In this document: piece by piece, positions 25,541 through 34,500 of the stretch | Layout of the letters: every line of letters starts with the position of its first letter | Numbering within the stretch: position 1 is the stretch's first letter | NCBI GenBank assembly: GCA_946623145.1 | Contig: CAMOQT010000004.1 | Location: 1 to 39,120, forward strand | Direction of reading: 5' to 3' | Source: an uncultured Azospirillum sp. | Lineage (GTDB): Bacteria; Pseudomonadota; Alphaproteobacteria; RF32; CAG-239 | DNA length: 39,120 nucleotides | The notes under the pieces: model-generated | The model's database searches: none | The model's input: only the letters and a program-made list of their open reading frames with translations | Told to the model about the DNA's origin: nothing | Position numbers and translations under genes: made by a program

Positions 25541-27922
25541 ATGACCAAAAGAATGTTAATTGATGACACTCAGCCTGAAGAGACCCGTGTCGTTATTGTT
25601 AATGGTAATAAAGTTGAAGATGTAGAATTTGAATCCAGTTTCAGAAAACAAATTAAAGGAAATATCTATTTAGCTAAAGTTATGAGAATCGAACCGTCTT
25701 TACAAGCTGCTTTTGTAGATTACGGTGGTAATAAGCATGGTTTTCTTGCTTTTGGAGAAATTCATCCCGACTATTATCATGTTTCAGACGAAACCATGGC
25801 TGAAATCGAAAAAGAAGTTGATGAGGCTATTGAAGCTAAAAAACAATATCTTAAAGATAAAGAATTGGAAAGAGAACGGCATCGTGAAGAAAAAGCTAAA
25901 GAACGTGCCAGAATAGAAGAAGAAAAAAGATTAGCTATAGAACAAGCCGCGGCTTCTCTCGATCAAGCTGCAGAAATTGAGCAACCTAAAGAATCTGAAC
26001 AACCGTCTTCTGAATCGTCTGTATCTGATGAAAATTCAGTTACAACGGAAGATCTTGCTCTTGCTGAAGATGATGAAAAACATAAACGCAAAAAAAGAAT
26101 TTTGAAAAAAAGAATTAAGAAACAACAAGAACAAAAACAAGCTGAAGTTACCGTTGTCGATACTGAAGAGAAAACTAAAGAAAATATAACCGTTATGGCT
26201 GCTGAAACAGCTGAAGCGGAAGCTATTCGTGAAGATGTTTCAATGAATGATGCTGAAGATGAAAATGACGGTATTGATGATGACGATGATGATAGTGAGT
26301 ATGATTTTGAGTTACAACGCAAATTGATGAAATTGCGTAAACTTTTCCATAGAAGTACTATCCAAGATGTTATTAAAGAAGGACAAATACTTCTTGTTCA
26401 AGTTGTTAAAGAAGAGCGTGGCAATAAAGGGGCAGCCCTTACAACTTATTTGTCGCTTGCTGGCCGTTATTGCGTTTTGATGCCAAATCGTATTAAAAGT
26501 GGTGGTGTATCTCGTAAAATCACCAACATTGCAGATCGTAAACGCTTAAAAAATATTATCCATGAACTGCCGATCAGTAGCGACATGTCTATGATTGTCC
26601 GTACAGCTGGTGAAGATAAAACAAAAGCTGATATTATCAGAGATTATAATTACCTTATCCGCAGTTGGAATCAAATTCGTTTGTCAGCTCTTAAAAACAA
26701 AGCACCTTATATGATTTACGAAGAAGGTAATTTGATTAAACGTGCTTTACGAGATATGTTCACAAAGGATATTTCGGAAATTATTGTTGATGGTGATGAT
26801 GCTTATCGTGAAGCTCGTGAATTTACTAAAATTTTATCTCCTTATAATTTAAAAAAGCTAAAAGCAAACAAAAAAGGAGATTTGCCTATTTTCCAACGTT
26901 TCCAAGTAGAAACACAACTCGACAAATTGCATGACACCAACGTTCAACTTGAATCCGGCGGTTATTTGGTTATTAATCCGACAGAAGCCCTGGTTTCAAT
27001 TGATGTTAACTCCGGTCGTGCTACTAAAGAAAAAGATTTAGAAGAAACTGCTCTTAAAACAAATTTGGAAGCGGCAGATGAAATTGCAAAACAGCTGAGA
27101 ATGAGAAATCTTGCCGGTTTAGTTGTTGTTGATTTTATCGATATGGATGATCCTAAAAACAATATTGCCGTTGAAAAACGCATGAAGGAAGCCATGAAAT
27201 CAGATCGTGCACGCGTTCAAATTGCTAAAATGAGTATTTTTGGCTTATTGGAAATTTCTCGTCAAAGAATGCACTCTTCTTTCTTTGAAAGTAATTACCA
27301 AGTTTGTCCTTATTGCCAAGGAAAAGGATTGGTTAGAACTATGGAATCCAGTGCCGTAATGGTTTTACGTGCAATTGAGGAGGAAGGTTTGCGTTTCCGG
27401 TCATCTCAAATCTCCGTCTTTGTTCCAAGCGATATTGCCATTTTCTTACTTAATCATAAACGGCAAAAGTTAAGCGAAATGGAAATGCAGTATAATCTAC
27501 AAATCATCATCAGCGCTGATGATTCCATTAAAAATGTTTCAGATTATCGTATTGAAAGAATTAAAGCTCTCAAACAACCATCTGAACAGCCCAAACCAGC
27601 TATTCAGGAAATAGAAGCTGATGAACCTGGTATTCCGGCAAATGATGTTTCTGATGAGGCAGAGGAATCTTTTACTGAAGATAGCGAGAAATCTAATCGT
27701 TTTAATAAACGATATAAAGATCGTCGTAATCATCGTAATTATAATCGCGATTATAAAAAGCGGAATCGCAGTAAAACAGAAGAAGAACAACCTTCAACTG
27801 CAAATAATGAAGCTGTTATCTTGTATAACAGTCATGAAGATATTACATCATCTCCTGTTCAAGAACAACAGGCTGAACCTAAAGGAAAAACAACTTGGTG
27901 GAAAAAATTAATCAAAAGCTAA
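25541..27922 (+). CDS. rne: Ribonuclease E
   Basis: RNase E is the endonuclease that starts mRNA decay and processes rRNA. The ATG at 25541 with GGAG at 25531 is preferred over an upstream in-frame TTG (25514), giving 793 residues. The S1 domain (about residues 28-85, NIYLAKVMRIEPSLQAAFVD) is interrupted by a long charged insert (about 85-265, EAKKQ/EERHREEK coiled-coil-like, then a D-run) as in alphaproteobacterial RNase E. The DNase I-like catalytic region has SIDVNSG and VVDFIDMDD (metal-binding Asp residues), then GLLEISRQRM and the zinc-link CPYC. The C-terminal tail (about 130 residues) is Arg/Asn-rich, RNA-binding-like and shorter than in E. coli. The M48 gene overlaps its 3' end. Confidence 0.95.
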   Translation: MTKRMLIDDTQPEETRVVIVNGNKVEDVEFESSFRKQIKGNIYLAKVMRIEPSLQAAFVDYGGNKHGFLAFGEIHPDYYHVSDETMAEIEKEVDEAIEAKKQYLKDKELERERHREEKAKERARIEEEKRLAIEQAAASLDQAAEIEQPKESEQPSSESSVSDENSVTTEDLALAEDDEKHKRKKRILKKRIKKQQEQKQAEVTVVDTEEKTKENITVMAAETAEAEAIREDVSMNDAEDENDGIDDDDDDSEYDFELQRKLMKLRKLFHRSTIQDVIKEGQILLVQVVKEERGNKGAALTTYLSLAGRYCVLMPNRIKSGGVSRKITNIADRKRLKNIIHELPISSDMSMIVRTAGEDKTKADIIRDYNYLIRSWNQIRLSALKNKAPYMIYEEGNLIKRALRDMFTKDISEIIVDGDDAYREAREFTKILSPYNLKKLKANKKGDLPIFQRFQVETQLDKLHDTNVQLESGGYLVINPTEALVSIDVNSGRATKEKDLEETALKTNLEAADEIAKQLRMRNLAGLVVVDFIDMDDPKNNIAVEKRMKEAMKSDRARVQIAKMSIFGLLEISRQRMHSSFFESNYQVCPYCQGKGLVRTMESSAVMVLRAIEEEGLRFRSSQISVFVPSDIAIFLLNHKRQKLSEMEMQYNLQIIISADDSIKNVSDYRIERIKALKQPSEQPKPAIQEIEADEPGIPANDVSDEAEESFTEDSEKSNRFNKRYKDRRNHRNYNRDYKKRNRSKTEEEQPSTANNEAVILYNSHEDITSSPVQEQQAEPKGKTTWWKKLIKS

Positions 27923-29262
27923 ACAGGTTATTTTTTAGTTGTTTTAAAATAATCCCGCTTTTAACAGCGGGATTAATCTTATTTTTTTCTGATTTTGCAC
28001 AAGCATCTGCCGTCATTATTTCTGATGAAGAAACAGAGAGTTATTTGCAAAATTTATTACAACCGATTTATTCTGCTGCCGGAGTTTCATTTAATCGTAA
28101 TAAAATTTTCATTCTGAGTGATAATTCTCTTAATGCTTTTGTTAGTGATGGAAATGATTTATTTATTCATTCCGAAACAATCCTGCAAGCAAAAAGTGAT
28201 GATGAGATACGTGGTGTTTTAGCGCATGAAGTTGGGCATATACAAGGCGGACATATTCTTCGACATAAGCTCAGAATACAGGAAATGCAAAATCTCAGTT
28301 TAGCCTCTATGGTTGCTGCTGTTGCTCTTGGGACTGCATCCGGTAGAGGTGATGTTGCTGCTGCTATTGCTCTAGGCTCTCACAGCTCTTTATTAAATCA
28401 GTCTCTATCTTACCAAATCCAAGAGGAACGTAGTGCAGATGAAGCCGCCGTTTCTTTATTAAAAAAGACACATCATTCTCCCAAAGGTTTGCTTGAATTT
28501 ATGAAGAAAATTCAAACCCAAAATAAATTACAAGGTATTCAGGAAAATCCCTATTTCCGTACACACCCAATGTCTGCCGAGCGTTTAGCATTTTTACAAC
28601 AAGCGGTTACTCAATCTTCTTATCCCCCCGAAAAAAGTAAAAGTAATGCCCTAAAACGGATCCAAGCGAAACTTTATGCTTTTATTAAAACACCTCAGCA
28701 AACGGCTTATAAATATCCTATTTCTGATACATCTATTGAGGCTTATTATGCGCGCGCAATTGCTGCTTTTAAAAGTTTAAATTTTAATAAAGCTTTACGA
28801 TTAACTGAACATTTAATGCAACAGGATTCCAACAATCCCCATTTTCATGAACTTAAAGGACAAATCCTTTTTGAAGCAGGAAGGATCAAAGAATCTCAAA
28901 AAGAATTTTTACGAGCTATTCAAATATTTCCTAAATCTGCTTTATTTAAAATTGATGCGGCGCAAGCAACTCTTGAATTATCACCCTCGGCGAAAGAATT
29001 ACAATCTACTATTATTCACTTACAGCAAGTTCTAACCTCCAGACCAAGTTCAATTGCGTGGTTATTATTAGCTAAAGCATATCATCTTGCCGGAAAAGAT
29101 ACTGATGCTAAGTATGCCTCGGCACAATATAGTTTGCACACAGGTGATATAGACTTAGCTCAGAAACAAGCTGAAGATGCACAGAAAAACTGTACTCAAC
29201 CTCAATTGCGTTTGAAAATTGAAGATTTATTAAACCTCATTAAAGATATAAAGAAGTCTTAA
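27895..29262 (+). CDS. Exported M48 metalloprotease with TPR region (BepA-like)
   Basis: A 455-residue zinc metalloprotease acting in the periplasm. The N-terminus has a hydrophobic signal (IIPLLTAGLILFFSDFAQA). The M48 catalytic motif is HEVGHIQGGH (about residues 110-119), with the third zinc ligand Glu in SADEAAVSLL (about 180-189), and HPMSAERL closes the protease domain. TPR-like helical repeats fill about residues 280-450. BepA-like enzymes survey outer-membrane protein assembly. The start is TTG 27895, 8 nt after AAAGGA (27881-27886); GTG 27898 is an alternative. It overlaps rne by 28 nt, so the two are co-transcribed. Confidence 0.85.
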   Translation: MVEKINQKLNRLFFSCFKIIPLLTAGLILFFSDFAQASAVIISDEETESYLQNLLQPIYSAAGVSFNRNKIFILSDNSLNAFVSDGNDLFIHSETILQAKSDDEIRGVLAHEVGHIQGGHILRHKLRIQEMQNLSLASMVAAVALGTASGRGDVAAAIALGSHSSLLNQSLSYQIQEERSADEAAVSLLKKTHHSPKGLLEFMKKIQTQNKLQGIQENPYFRTHPMSAERLAFLQQAVTQSSYPPEKSKSNALKRIQAKLYAFIKTPQQTAYKYPISDTSIEAYYARAIAAFKSLNFNKALRLTEHLMQQDSNNPHFHELKGQILFEAGRIKESQKEFLRAIQIFPKSALFKIDAAQATLELSPSAKELQSTIIHLQQVLTSRPSSIAWLLLAKAYHLAGKDTDAKYASAQYSLHTGDIDLAQKQAEDAQKNCTQPQLRLKIEDLLNLIKDIKKS

Positions 29263-29272
29263 AAATTTTACC

Positions 29273-30172
29273 TTAATTTTTGAAATACTGATGAGGGCGT
29301 TGTAATTTAGGCATTTCATTTGGTATTGTATTTTTATTTTGGATTTTCTTCATTGTCTCATTGCTGACTTTTGCCTGATAGAGACAAGGAATTCCAGGAA
29401 CCGCATTATAATATTCGTCCAAACCGGCAACTTCTTCATGCATACCTATATATAGGAATCCGGCAGGAACCTGATATGACTGTATTTTCTTGACGATTTG
29501 TTTTTGCATTTCAGCTGAAAAATAATGCAAGACGTAACGGCAAAAAACAATATCAAAAGGCTCAATATTAGATAAATTATCCAATAAATTATAGCGAAGA
29601 AATTTTATATTGTTTGCTATCTCAGGATTAATCATCCAACCGTTATTTTCTTTATGAAAATATTTAACAATACGGCGAATATTCATTCCCATTTGTACTT
29701 CAAGGGTATTATATATACCTCTTTGAGCCTTGGTTATAGCTTGAGTTGAAATATCTGTTCCTAAAATATTGATATTCCAATCTCCTGTTGCCACTAAATT
29801 ATCAGCAAGACTCATACCTATAGAATATGTCTCCTGTCCGGTTGCACACCCTAAGCTCCATATTCTTAATTTTTTACTGCGACGATTAACTTCTCTGATT
29901 CTTGGTAAAATCAATTGTTCAAACGAACGAAATACCGAATAGTCTCTAAAGAAACTGGTATCGGAAATAGTTAAAGCTTCTATAACCTGCCATAGAAGAG
30001 ACTTTTGTCCTCTTTTCAAATCCTGTATCAACTCATCAGAGCTACTATACCCTTTTTCGCAAACAAAATTGTATATTTTATTATCTATTAAAAAATAACT
30101 TTCAGCAGATAAATCCCATCCTGCATATTTTTTTAATAACTGAACAATATAATCAAAATCGCTTTTTTTCAT
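29273..30172 (-). CDS. CheR-type protein-glutamate O-methyltransferase
   Basis: A 299-residue SAM-dependent methyltransferase of the CheR family, which methylates receptor glutamates. It has an N-terminal helical domain, then SDTSFFRDYSVF (about residues 69-80, equivalent to the usual NETxFFRD), the SAM site IWSLGCATGQETYSIG (about 104-119), GTDIST (about 138-143) and DIVFCRYVLHYF (about 207-218). It ends in GMHEEVAG where chemotaxis CheR normally has GxSE. No receptor, CheA, CheW or CheB gene is in the window, so its substrate may not be a classical chemoreceptor. It is the last gene of the chpT operon, 9 nt after the response regulator. Confidence 0.88.
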   Translation of the reverse strand: MKKSDFDYIVQLLKKYAGWDLSAESYFLIDNKIYNFVCEKGYSSSDELIQDLKRGQKSLLWQVIEALTISDTSFFRDYSVFRSFEQLILPRIREVNRRSKKLRIWSLGCATGQETYSIGMSLADNLVATGDWNINILGTDISTQAITKAQRGIYNTLEVQMGMNIRRIVKYFHKENNGWMINPEIANNIKFLRYNLLDNLSNIEPFDIVFCRYVLHYFSAEMQKQIVKKIQSYQVPAGFLYIGMHEEVAGLDEYYNAVPGIPCLYQAKVSNETMKKIQNKNTIPNEMPKLQRPHQYFKN

Positions 30173-30181
30173 TTAAAAACC

Positions 30182-30547
30182 TCACAGCAATCCTAAAATT
30201 GTTAATTTTGAGGATATAATATCTTCATCAAAGGGTTTTATAATATAATCATCGGCACCGCCATTAATCGCTAATTCAATTCTATCCATATCAGAGCTGG
30301 AAGAGCAGAATATAACTTTTGGGGCTTTACTTATTTTCATTTCTCTAATTTTATATAAAACATCTATCCCATCTAAAACAGGTAAACTCCAGTCCATAAT
30401 AATCAGATCCGGTTCTTTAAGTTGCGTTAATTCGACAACCTCTTCACCATCCTCTGCTTCCATAACGGAAAAGCCCAAATTTGATATAATTTTCGATAAC
30501 AATAAACGAATAATTTTCGAATCATCTGCTATTAAACAGCTTGCCAT
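30182..30547 (-). CDS. Single-domain response regulator (CheY-like)
   Basis: A 121-residue stand-alone receiver domain. The ATG at 30547 with AAAGGCAAGG upstream is chosen over a TTG at 30565 that overlaps chpT. Receiver residues are in place: acidic pair D8-D9, phospho-acceptor D52 in IIMDWSLPVLDG, Ser in FCSSSSD (about 82-86) and K104 in IIKPF. No output domain is present, so it acts by protein contact, either as a CheY-like partner or as a phosphate sink or shuttle for ChpT. It lies between chpT (10-nt gap) and cheR. Confidence 0.9.
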   Translation of the reverse strand: MASCLIADDSKIIRLLLSKIISNLGFSVMEAEDGEEVVELTQLKEPDLIIMDWSLPVLDGIDVLYKIREMKISKAPKVIFCSSSSDMDRIELAINGGADDYIIKPFDEDIISSKLTILGLL

Positions 30548-30557
30548 TGCCTTGCCT

Positions 30558-31157
30558 TTATCCAATTATCAATCCAAACGTATTTTCTTCAATCATATTT
30601 ATTTTTTTAACATTATTCAATATATTTTGCAAATAAACAACAGGTGCATATTGTGCCTGATTTTCGAAAGCACTTCCTTGCAAAATATTTTTGATATTTT
30701 TAATTTTCTCTTCTGAAGCCGGAAAATCATTATGAATAATTGCAGCCAAACGGGAATCGACTTCTCTGACTTCAATATGGCCTCCTCTTACCAGAACATC
30801 TGCTAAAATCATAATAACCAATAAAGCTATACGGGTATAAGCAGTTGTATGAAGTTCTAAATCCAATGTTATCGGATATGAGGCATTCCCTATTGTTTCC
30901 AAATAAGCTTTAGCTGTTTCCTCAACCATATTTATATCATTCAAATTACTATTGGACAGACCAAATGCCATTCTAAAAAATTTTAGTCTTGATGTAAGAA
31001 CTTTTGAACTCACTTTTAAAATAGAACGAATATCGTCAATAAAATCCATATCCCCTTCTTCTAAAAGCTCTACAGCATTTGCTACCGCCCCGATATTTCC
31101 TATAACATCATGACTAATTCGGGTACAAACAAGTTCTGTAATATTATCTTCTTGCAT
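30558..31157 (-). CDS. chpT: ChpT-like histidine phosphotransferase
   Basis: In Caulobacter and relatives ChpT passes phosphate from the hybrid kinase CckA to CtrA and CpdR. The 199-residue protein matches the HPTransfase family: it begins ELVCTRISHDVIGNIGAVAN (residues 8-27), with phospho-acceptor His16 in a dimerisation helix. The hallmark LKFFRMAFG (about 58-66) follows, then a degenerate ATPase-like alpha/beta domain. The family is largely alphaproteobacterial, so this gene is a strong taxonomic marker. It is the second gene of a minus-strand operon after an unknown exported protein (10-nt gap). Confidence 0.85.
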   Translation of the reverse strand: MQEDNITELVCTRISHDVIGNIGAVANAVELLEEGDMDFIDDIRSILKVSSKVLTSRLKFFRMAFGLSNSNLNDINMVEETAKAYLETIGNASYPITLDLELHTTAYTRIALLVIMILADVLVRGGHIEVREVDSRLAAIIHNDFPASEEKIKNIKNILQGSAFENQAQYAPVVYLQNILNNVKKINMIEENTFGLIIG

Positions 31158-31167
31158 TCATTTTATC

Positions 31168-32184
31168 CTAAAAATTATAAAGTCCGGTATTCATAAATCG
31201 CCTATCTTCTCGAGACATTCTTGTATAATCCAGGTCTCTTAGAGTCGGATCTTCCAAACGTAATTTTCCTGTTCCGGCTTGCAGATAAGGTTTATTACCA
31301 CCTAATCCCCAAATAACATTTTCTTTATTATCAGGGACACCATACTTTTGATTAATTCTTTTCCAAAAGTCATATACTTTTATATTCCGTAAATAGAATT
31401 CTTTTTGAGAATTACCGCGGATATTCGTCAAAACATTACTTTTATAAGACAAATAATATGCTTTATTTTTTGTAAAATTACTTGTAAACCGAATTTCCAT
31501 ATCTTCTTGGGTATCATATTTGGAATAAAAAACTCTTTCTATAAACTGATGATTATCTTTTTTAGCCATTTGTGTTACGCAACTTGCTAATCTTTCATAT
31601 CCGACGACACCTTGTGCTCGACATTTTTCTTCATTTCGCCAACGAATAAAATTAGGAATATCTTGTTTTTCAACTGTCTTTTTATATCCGCGACGTGTTA
31701 ATGCTGCTTCAATTTGGGCAGGATTCATTCTCAGCATTGCCCCTGAAATATCAAAAACAGATGCATTTGAACGTTTAACAGCCATTGCTTTCTGGACTTT
31801 TTGCTTACTCTCTTCTTTTTTGCTGTTTATCATTTCTGAGAGCGTTTCACCTGCTGATTTAGCGGCTTTAATACCACCTTTTTCAATACTGGCAATTTTA
31901 TCGACAAGATTATCTCCGACAGATGGGGACACATCAATAATAGCATCATCCGCTTTACCCAAAGCTTCTGCATTATCTTTTATGTTATCTGTTAAAGAAG
32001 TTTCTTTTTTAACAACAACTTCAGGAGCCGGCTCAGAAGCAGACTCAGAAATCATTTCTGCAGGTAATTCTGATGGCGGCGGTGGCGGTGTCAAACCGAT
32101 AGCAGGCAAATCATCCTCTGCTTTGACAGCACTGCAGAACAATATCAGACTTAAAACGCTTATGATTAGTTTTATTTTTTTCAT
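31168..32184 (-). CDS. Unknown exported protein in the chpT operon
   Basis: I do not recognise the family. Starting at ATG 32184 the protein has 338 residues with a clear signal peptide ([20 protein letters not shown], cleavage near KAE). A Pro-rich stretch ([10 protein letters not shown]) and an Ala/Glu-rich, probably disordered linker to about residue 130 follow. The folded part includes [20 protein letters not shown] and RRGY, a pattern seen in small substrate-recognition-like domains, and two Cys (EEKC and RLASC) that could form a disulfide. An ATG at 32217 is possible, but the best promoter lies only 1 nt upstream of it, which favours 32184. It leads the operon with chpT, a receiver and cheR. 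Confidence 0.7.
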   Translation of the reverse strand: MKKIKLIISVLSLILFCSAVKAEDDLPAIGLTPPPPPSELPAEMISESASEPAPEVVVKKETSLTDNIKDNAEALGKADDAIIDVSPSVGDNLVDKIASIEKGGIKAAKSAGETLSEMINSKKEESKQKVQKAMAVKRSNASVFDISGAMLRMNPAQIEAALTRRGYKKTVEKQDIPNFIRWRNEEKCRAQGVVGYERLASCVTQMAKKDNHQFIERVFYSKYDTQEDMEIRFTSNFTKNKAYYLSYKSNVLTNIRGNSQKEFYLRNIKVYDFWKRINQKYGVPDNKENVIWGLGGNKPYLQAGTGKLRLEDPTLRDLDYTRMSREDRRFMNTGLYNF

Positions 32185-32210
32185 TCTTAAAGAATCGCAA
32201 TTAGTAAACT

Positions 32211-32238
32211 TTGACATTATTATATTTGTTTTTATATC
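32211..32238 (+). promoter_or_regulatory. Sigma70-like promoter of trmFO-hpnCDE
   Basis: Perfect -35 TTGACA (32211-32216), a 16-nt spacer and -10 TATATC (32233-32238). The run drives toward trmFO with a leader of about 70 nt. A second, less likely -10/-35 pair (TTTACT 32280-32285, TATAAA 32302-32307) would give a nearly leaderless transcript. Confidence 0.5.
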
Positions 32239-32246
32239 TAAAGCAA
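32219..32246 (-). promoter_or_regulatory. Sigma70-like promoter of the chpT operon
   Basis: On the minus strand: -35 TTGCTT (plus 32241-32246), a 16-nt spacer and a perfect -10 TATAAT (plus 32219-32224). It overlaps the oppositely directed trmFO promoter, so the two RNA polymerase sites would compete. Its start would fall near 32212, downstream of ATG 32217. Confidence 0.5.
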
Positions 32247-32249
32247 ATA

Positions 32250-32264
32250 TTAACCTCAGGTTAT
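32250..32264. promoter_or_regulatory. Possible CtrA-like box / palindrome between chpT and trmFO
   Basis: TTAA-CCTCAGG-TTAT (32250-32264) matches the CtrA consensus TTAA-N7-TTAA at 7 of 8 fixed bases. It also contains the odd palindrome TAACCT-C-AGGTTA (32251-32263). It lies 3 bp upstream of the chpT-operon -35. In AT-rich DNA such matches arise by chance, so this is a hypothesis. Confidence 0.35.
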
Positions 32265-32314
32265 CAAGCTGTTTTATTATTTACTTTTTTACGAATCTGT
32301 TTATAAATAGGCTT

Positions 32315-33670
32315 ATGATGCAGAAAATTGTTCACATTATTGGGGCTGGACTGGCCGGATCTGAAGCTGCTTGGCAAATTGCCAAACGCGGTATACAGGT
32401 TATTATTCATGAAATGAAGCCTCTTAAGTATTCTGCAGCGCATAAAAATCAAAACTTTGCAGAATTAGTTTGCTCAAATTCTTTACGTTCTGATGATTTT
32501 GAGCATAATGCCGTCGGTTTAATGCACCAAGAAATGCGTCTTGCAGAATCTTTAATTATGCAATGTGCTGATGAAGCCAAAGTTCCTGCCGGTGGAGCAT
32601 TGGCTGTCGATAGAAATCTATTTTCAGAACTTGTCACGGCAAAACTTAAAAATCATTCTTTGATAACTACTATTAACGAAGAAATAACATGTCTTCCATC
32701 TCATTCTGATGAATTATATATTATTGCGACAGGTCCTTTAACCAGCGAAGGCTTATGCTCTTCTATTTTAGAAAAAATCGGAGGGCAGTCTTTTTCTTTT
32801 TATGATGCAATTGCTCCTGTTATCTATAAAGATAGTATAGATTTTACAAAAGCGTGGTTTCAGTCTCGCTATGATAAAGGTAATAAATATGATTATATCA
32901 ATTGTCCTTTGTCTCAAGAACAGTATTATTCTTTTGTTGAAGCTCTGTTAACAGCTGAAAAAGCTGAATTTCACGATTGGGAGCAGGTTCATTATTTTGA
33001 TGGCTGTCTGCCAATAGAAGTTATGGCCGAAAGAGGAAAGGAAACGCTTGTTTTCGGTCCTATGAAACCTGTTGGACTTACGAATCCTCATAGTTCTGTA
33101 AAACCTTATGCTGTTGTCCAATTAAGACAAGATAATAAAGAAGACACTTTGAGAAATATCGTCGGATTTCAAACTAAAATGAAATATGGTGCTCAAAAAC
33201 AGGTTTTTCAAATGATTCCCGGACTTGAAAATGCTGAATTTGCTCGTTTTGGCGGCATTCACAAAAATACTTTTATTAAATCACCTGTTTTACTTGATAA
33301 ATTTTTACGTTTGAAAGAACAACCTAACATCCGCTTTGCCGGGCAAATTACAGGGTGTGAAGGCTATATAGAAAGTGCGGCCGTCGGTTTGTTAGCGGGG
33401 TATTTTGCTGCTTGCGAAGCACTCTCGGTTGAGGCTGTTTTGCCTCCAAAGACAACAGCTTTCGGTTCTATGCTTACCCATATTACGGATGATACAAATA
33501 TTGAAAATTTCCAACCGATGAATATTAATTTTGGAATTTTTCCAACTATTCAAGGAGAAATTACGGCTAATGGAAAGTTCAAAAAGATTAAGGGTATGGA
33601 TAGAAAAACAGCTTACTGTCACCGTGCTTTAACCGATATTCAGCCTTGGTTGAAAGAAATTGCAACATGA
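32315..33670 (+). CDS. trmFO: tRNA m5U54 methyltransferase (folate/FAD-dependent) TrmFO
   Basis: TrmFO uses 5,10-methylene-tetrahydrofolate and FADH2 to methylate U54 in the T-loop of tRNA. Start 32315 gives 451 residues; longer in-frame starts upstream (from 31820) lie antisense to the exported-protein gene and add non-homologous sequence. It has the FAD motif [19 protein letters not shown] (about residues 7-25), [17 protein letters not shown] (about 52-68), [16 protein letters not shown] (about 227-242, with the conserved Cys) and the late [14 protein letters not shown] region (about 341-354). Its stop overlaps the hpnC start as ATGA, linking tRNA modification to squalene genes in one operon. 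Confidence 0.93.
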   Translation: MMQKIVHIIGAGLAGSEAAWQIAKRGIQVIIHEMKPLKYSAAHKNQNFAELVCSNSLRSDDFEHNAVGLMHQEMRLAESLIMQCADEAKVPAGGALAVDRNLFSELVTAKLKNHSLITTINEEITCLPSHSDELYIIATGPLTSEGLCSSILEKIGGQSFSFYDAIAPVIYKDSIDFTKAWFQSRYDKGNKYDYINCPLSQEQYYSFVEALLTAEKAEFHDWEQVHYFDGCLPIEVMAERGKETLVFGPMKPVGLTNPHSSVKPYAVVQLRQDNKEDTLRNIVGFQTKMKYGAQKQVFQMIPGLENAEFARFGGIHKNTFIKSPVLLDKFLRLKEQPNIRFAGQITGCEGYIESAAVGLLAGYFAACEALSVEAVLPPKTTAFGSMLTHITDDTNIENFQPMNINFGIFPTIQGEITANGKFKKIKGMDRKTAYCHRALTDIQPWLKEIAT

Positions 33671-34500
33671 AAACACAATCTCAAGAAAATTTTCCCGTTG
33701 CCAGCCTTTTATTTCCTCGTGCTTACAGGGAAATCATTATACATTATTATAATTTTGCACGCTATTGCGATGATATCGCAGATAATTCAACATTGTCTCC
33801 TGAAGAGAAATTAAAACAATTACATCAAGCTGAACAAGCTTTATTCGGAAAAGAAAATTTAGCTTGTGCAGAGGTTCTACGCCATGATTTTCTCTCTGAA
33901 AAATTAGATTTTTCCCTAGTGACTGATTTATTAATTGCTTTTCGTCAAGATGCTCAAAATATCCCTTATAAAACATGGGCTCAGTTATTGGATTATTGTC
34001 GCTATTCTGCAGAGCCGGTCGGGCGCTTTATGCTGGCATTATTTAACGAAAATCCTTCCACTTATTTACCAGCGGCTGCTTTATGTTCTGTTTTGCAATT
34101 AACAAATCATATACAAGATTTACATCAAGATATAACTATACTAAATCGAATTTATCTTCCTGAAGAAATGTTGAGTAAATATAAGGTTTCTCAAAAATCT
34201 TTACAGGCTTCTGAGTGTTCAAAAAGCCTACACTCCTTATTAAATGATATATTAAAAAGATGCCGTGATTTATTAAAAGATGCCTGTATTTTACCGGCAA
34301 TTGTTAAAAGTCGTCGAATAAAAATATACCTTTCCATAATTTTATCGTTAACGGATATTTTAATAAATAAGTTATATAATGCAGATGTGTTAGCGGAGCA
34401 TATTACTCTTTCAAAATCTGACCGTATAAGGGCTATTATTAAAGGATTATGGCTTGCTTTAACGACAAAACATAAGACATTGACTAATCAAGGACTTTAA
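33667..34500 (+). CDS. hpnC: HpnC, hydroxysqualene synthase
   Basis: HpnC converts presqualene diphosphate to hydroxysqualene in the hopanoid squalene route. The ATG at 33667 forms an ATGA overlap with trmFO and gives 277 residues; a TTG at 33646 is unnecessary. The squalene/phytoene synthase fold has [15 protein letters not shown] at the N-terminus, the first Asp-rich motif [10 protein letters not shown] (about residues 35-44) and the second [19 protein letters not shown] (about 149-167), with the DxxxD spacing intact. It directly abuts hpnD. Membrane-associated cytoplasmic enzyme. Confidence 0.88.
   Translation: MKTQSQENFPVASLLFPRAYREIIIHYYNFARYCDDIADNSTLSPEEKLKQLHQAEQALFGKENLACAEVLRHDFLSEKLDFSLVTDLLIAFRQDAQNIPYKTWAQLLDYCRYSAEPVGRFMLALFNENPSTYLPAAALCSVLQLTNHIQDLHQDITILNRIYLPEEMLSKYKVSQKSLQASECSKSLHSLLNDILKRCRDLLKDACILPAIVKSRRIKIYLSIILSLTDILINKLYNADVLAEHITLSKSDRIRAIIKGLWLALTTKHKTLTNQGL

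Noticed and set aside
25963-26322. 119-residue Ser/Phe-rich ORF antisense to rne
   Set aside because: It mirrors the Asp/Glu/Lys-rich low-complexity insert of RNase E; composition is explained by the sense codons.
31820-32314. An N-terminal extension of TrmFO of 165 residues
   Set aside because: It is antisense to the exported-protein gene, encodes Ser-rich shadow sequence, and the FAD motif with a good local start lies at 32315.
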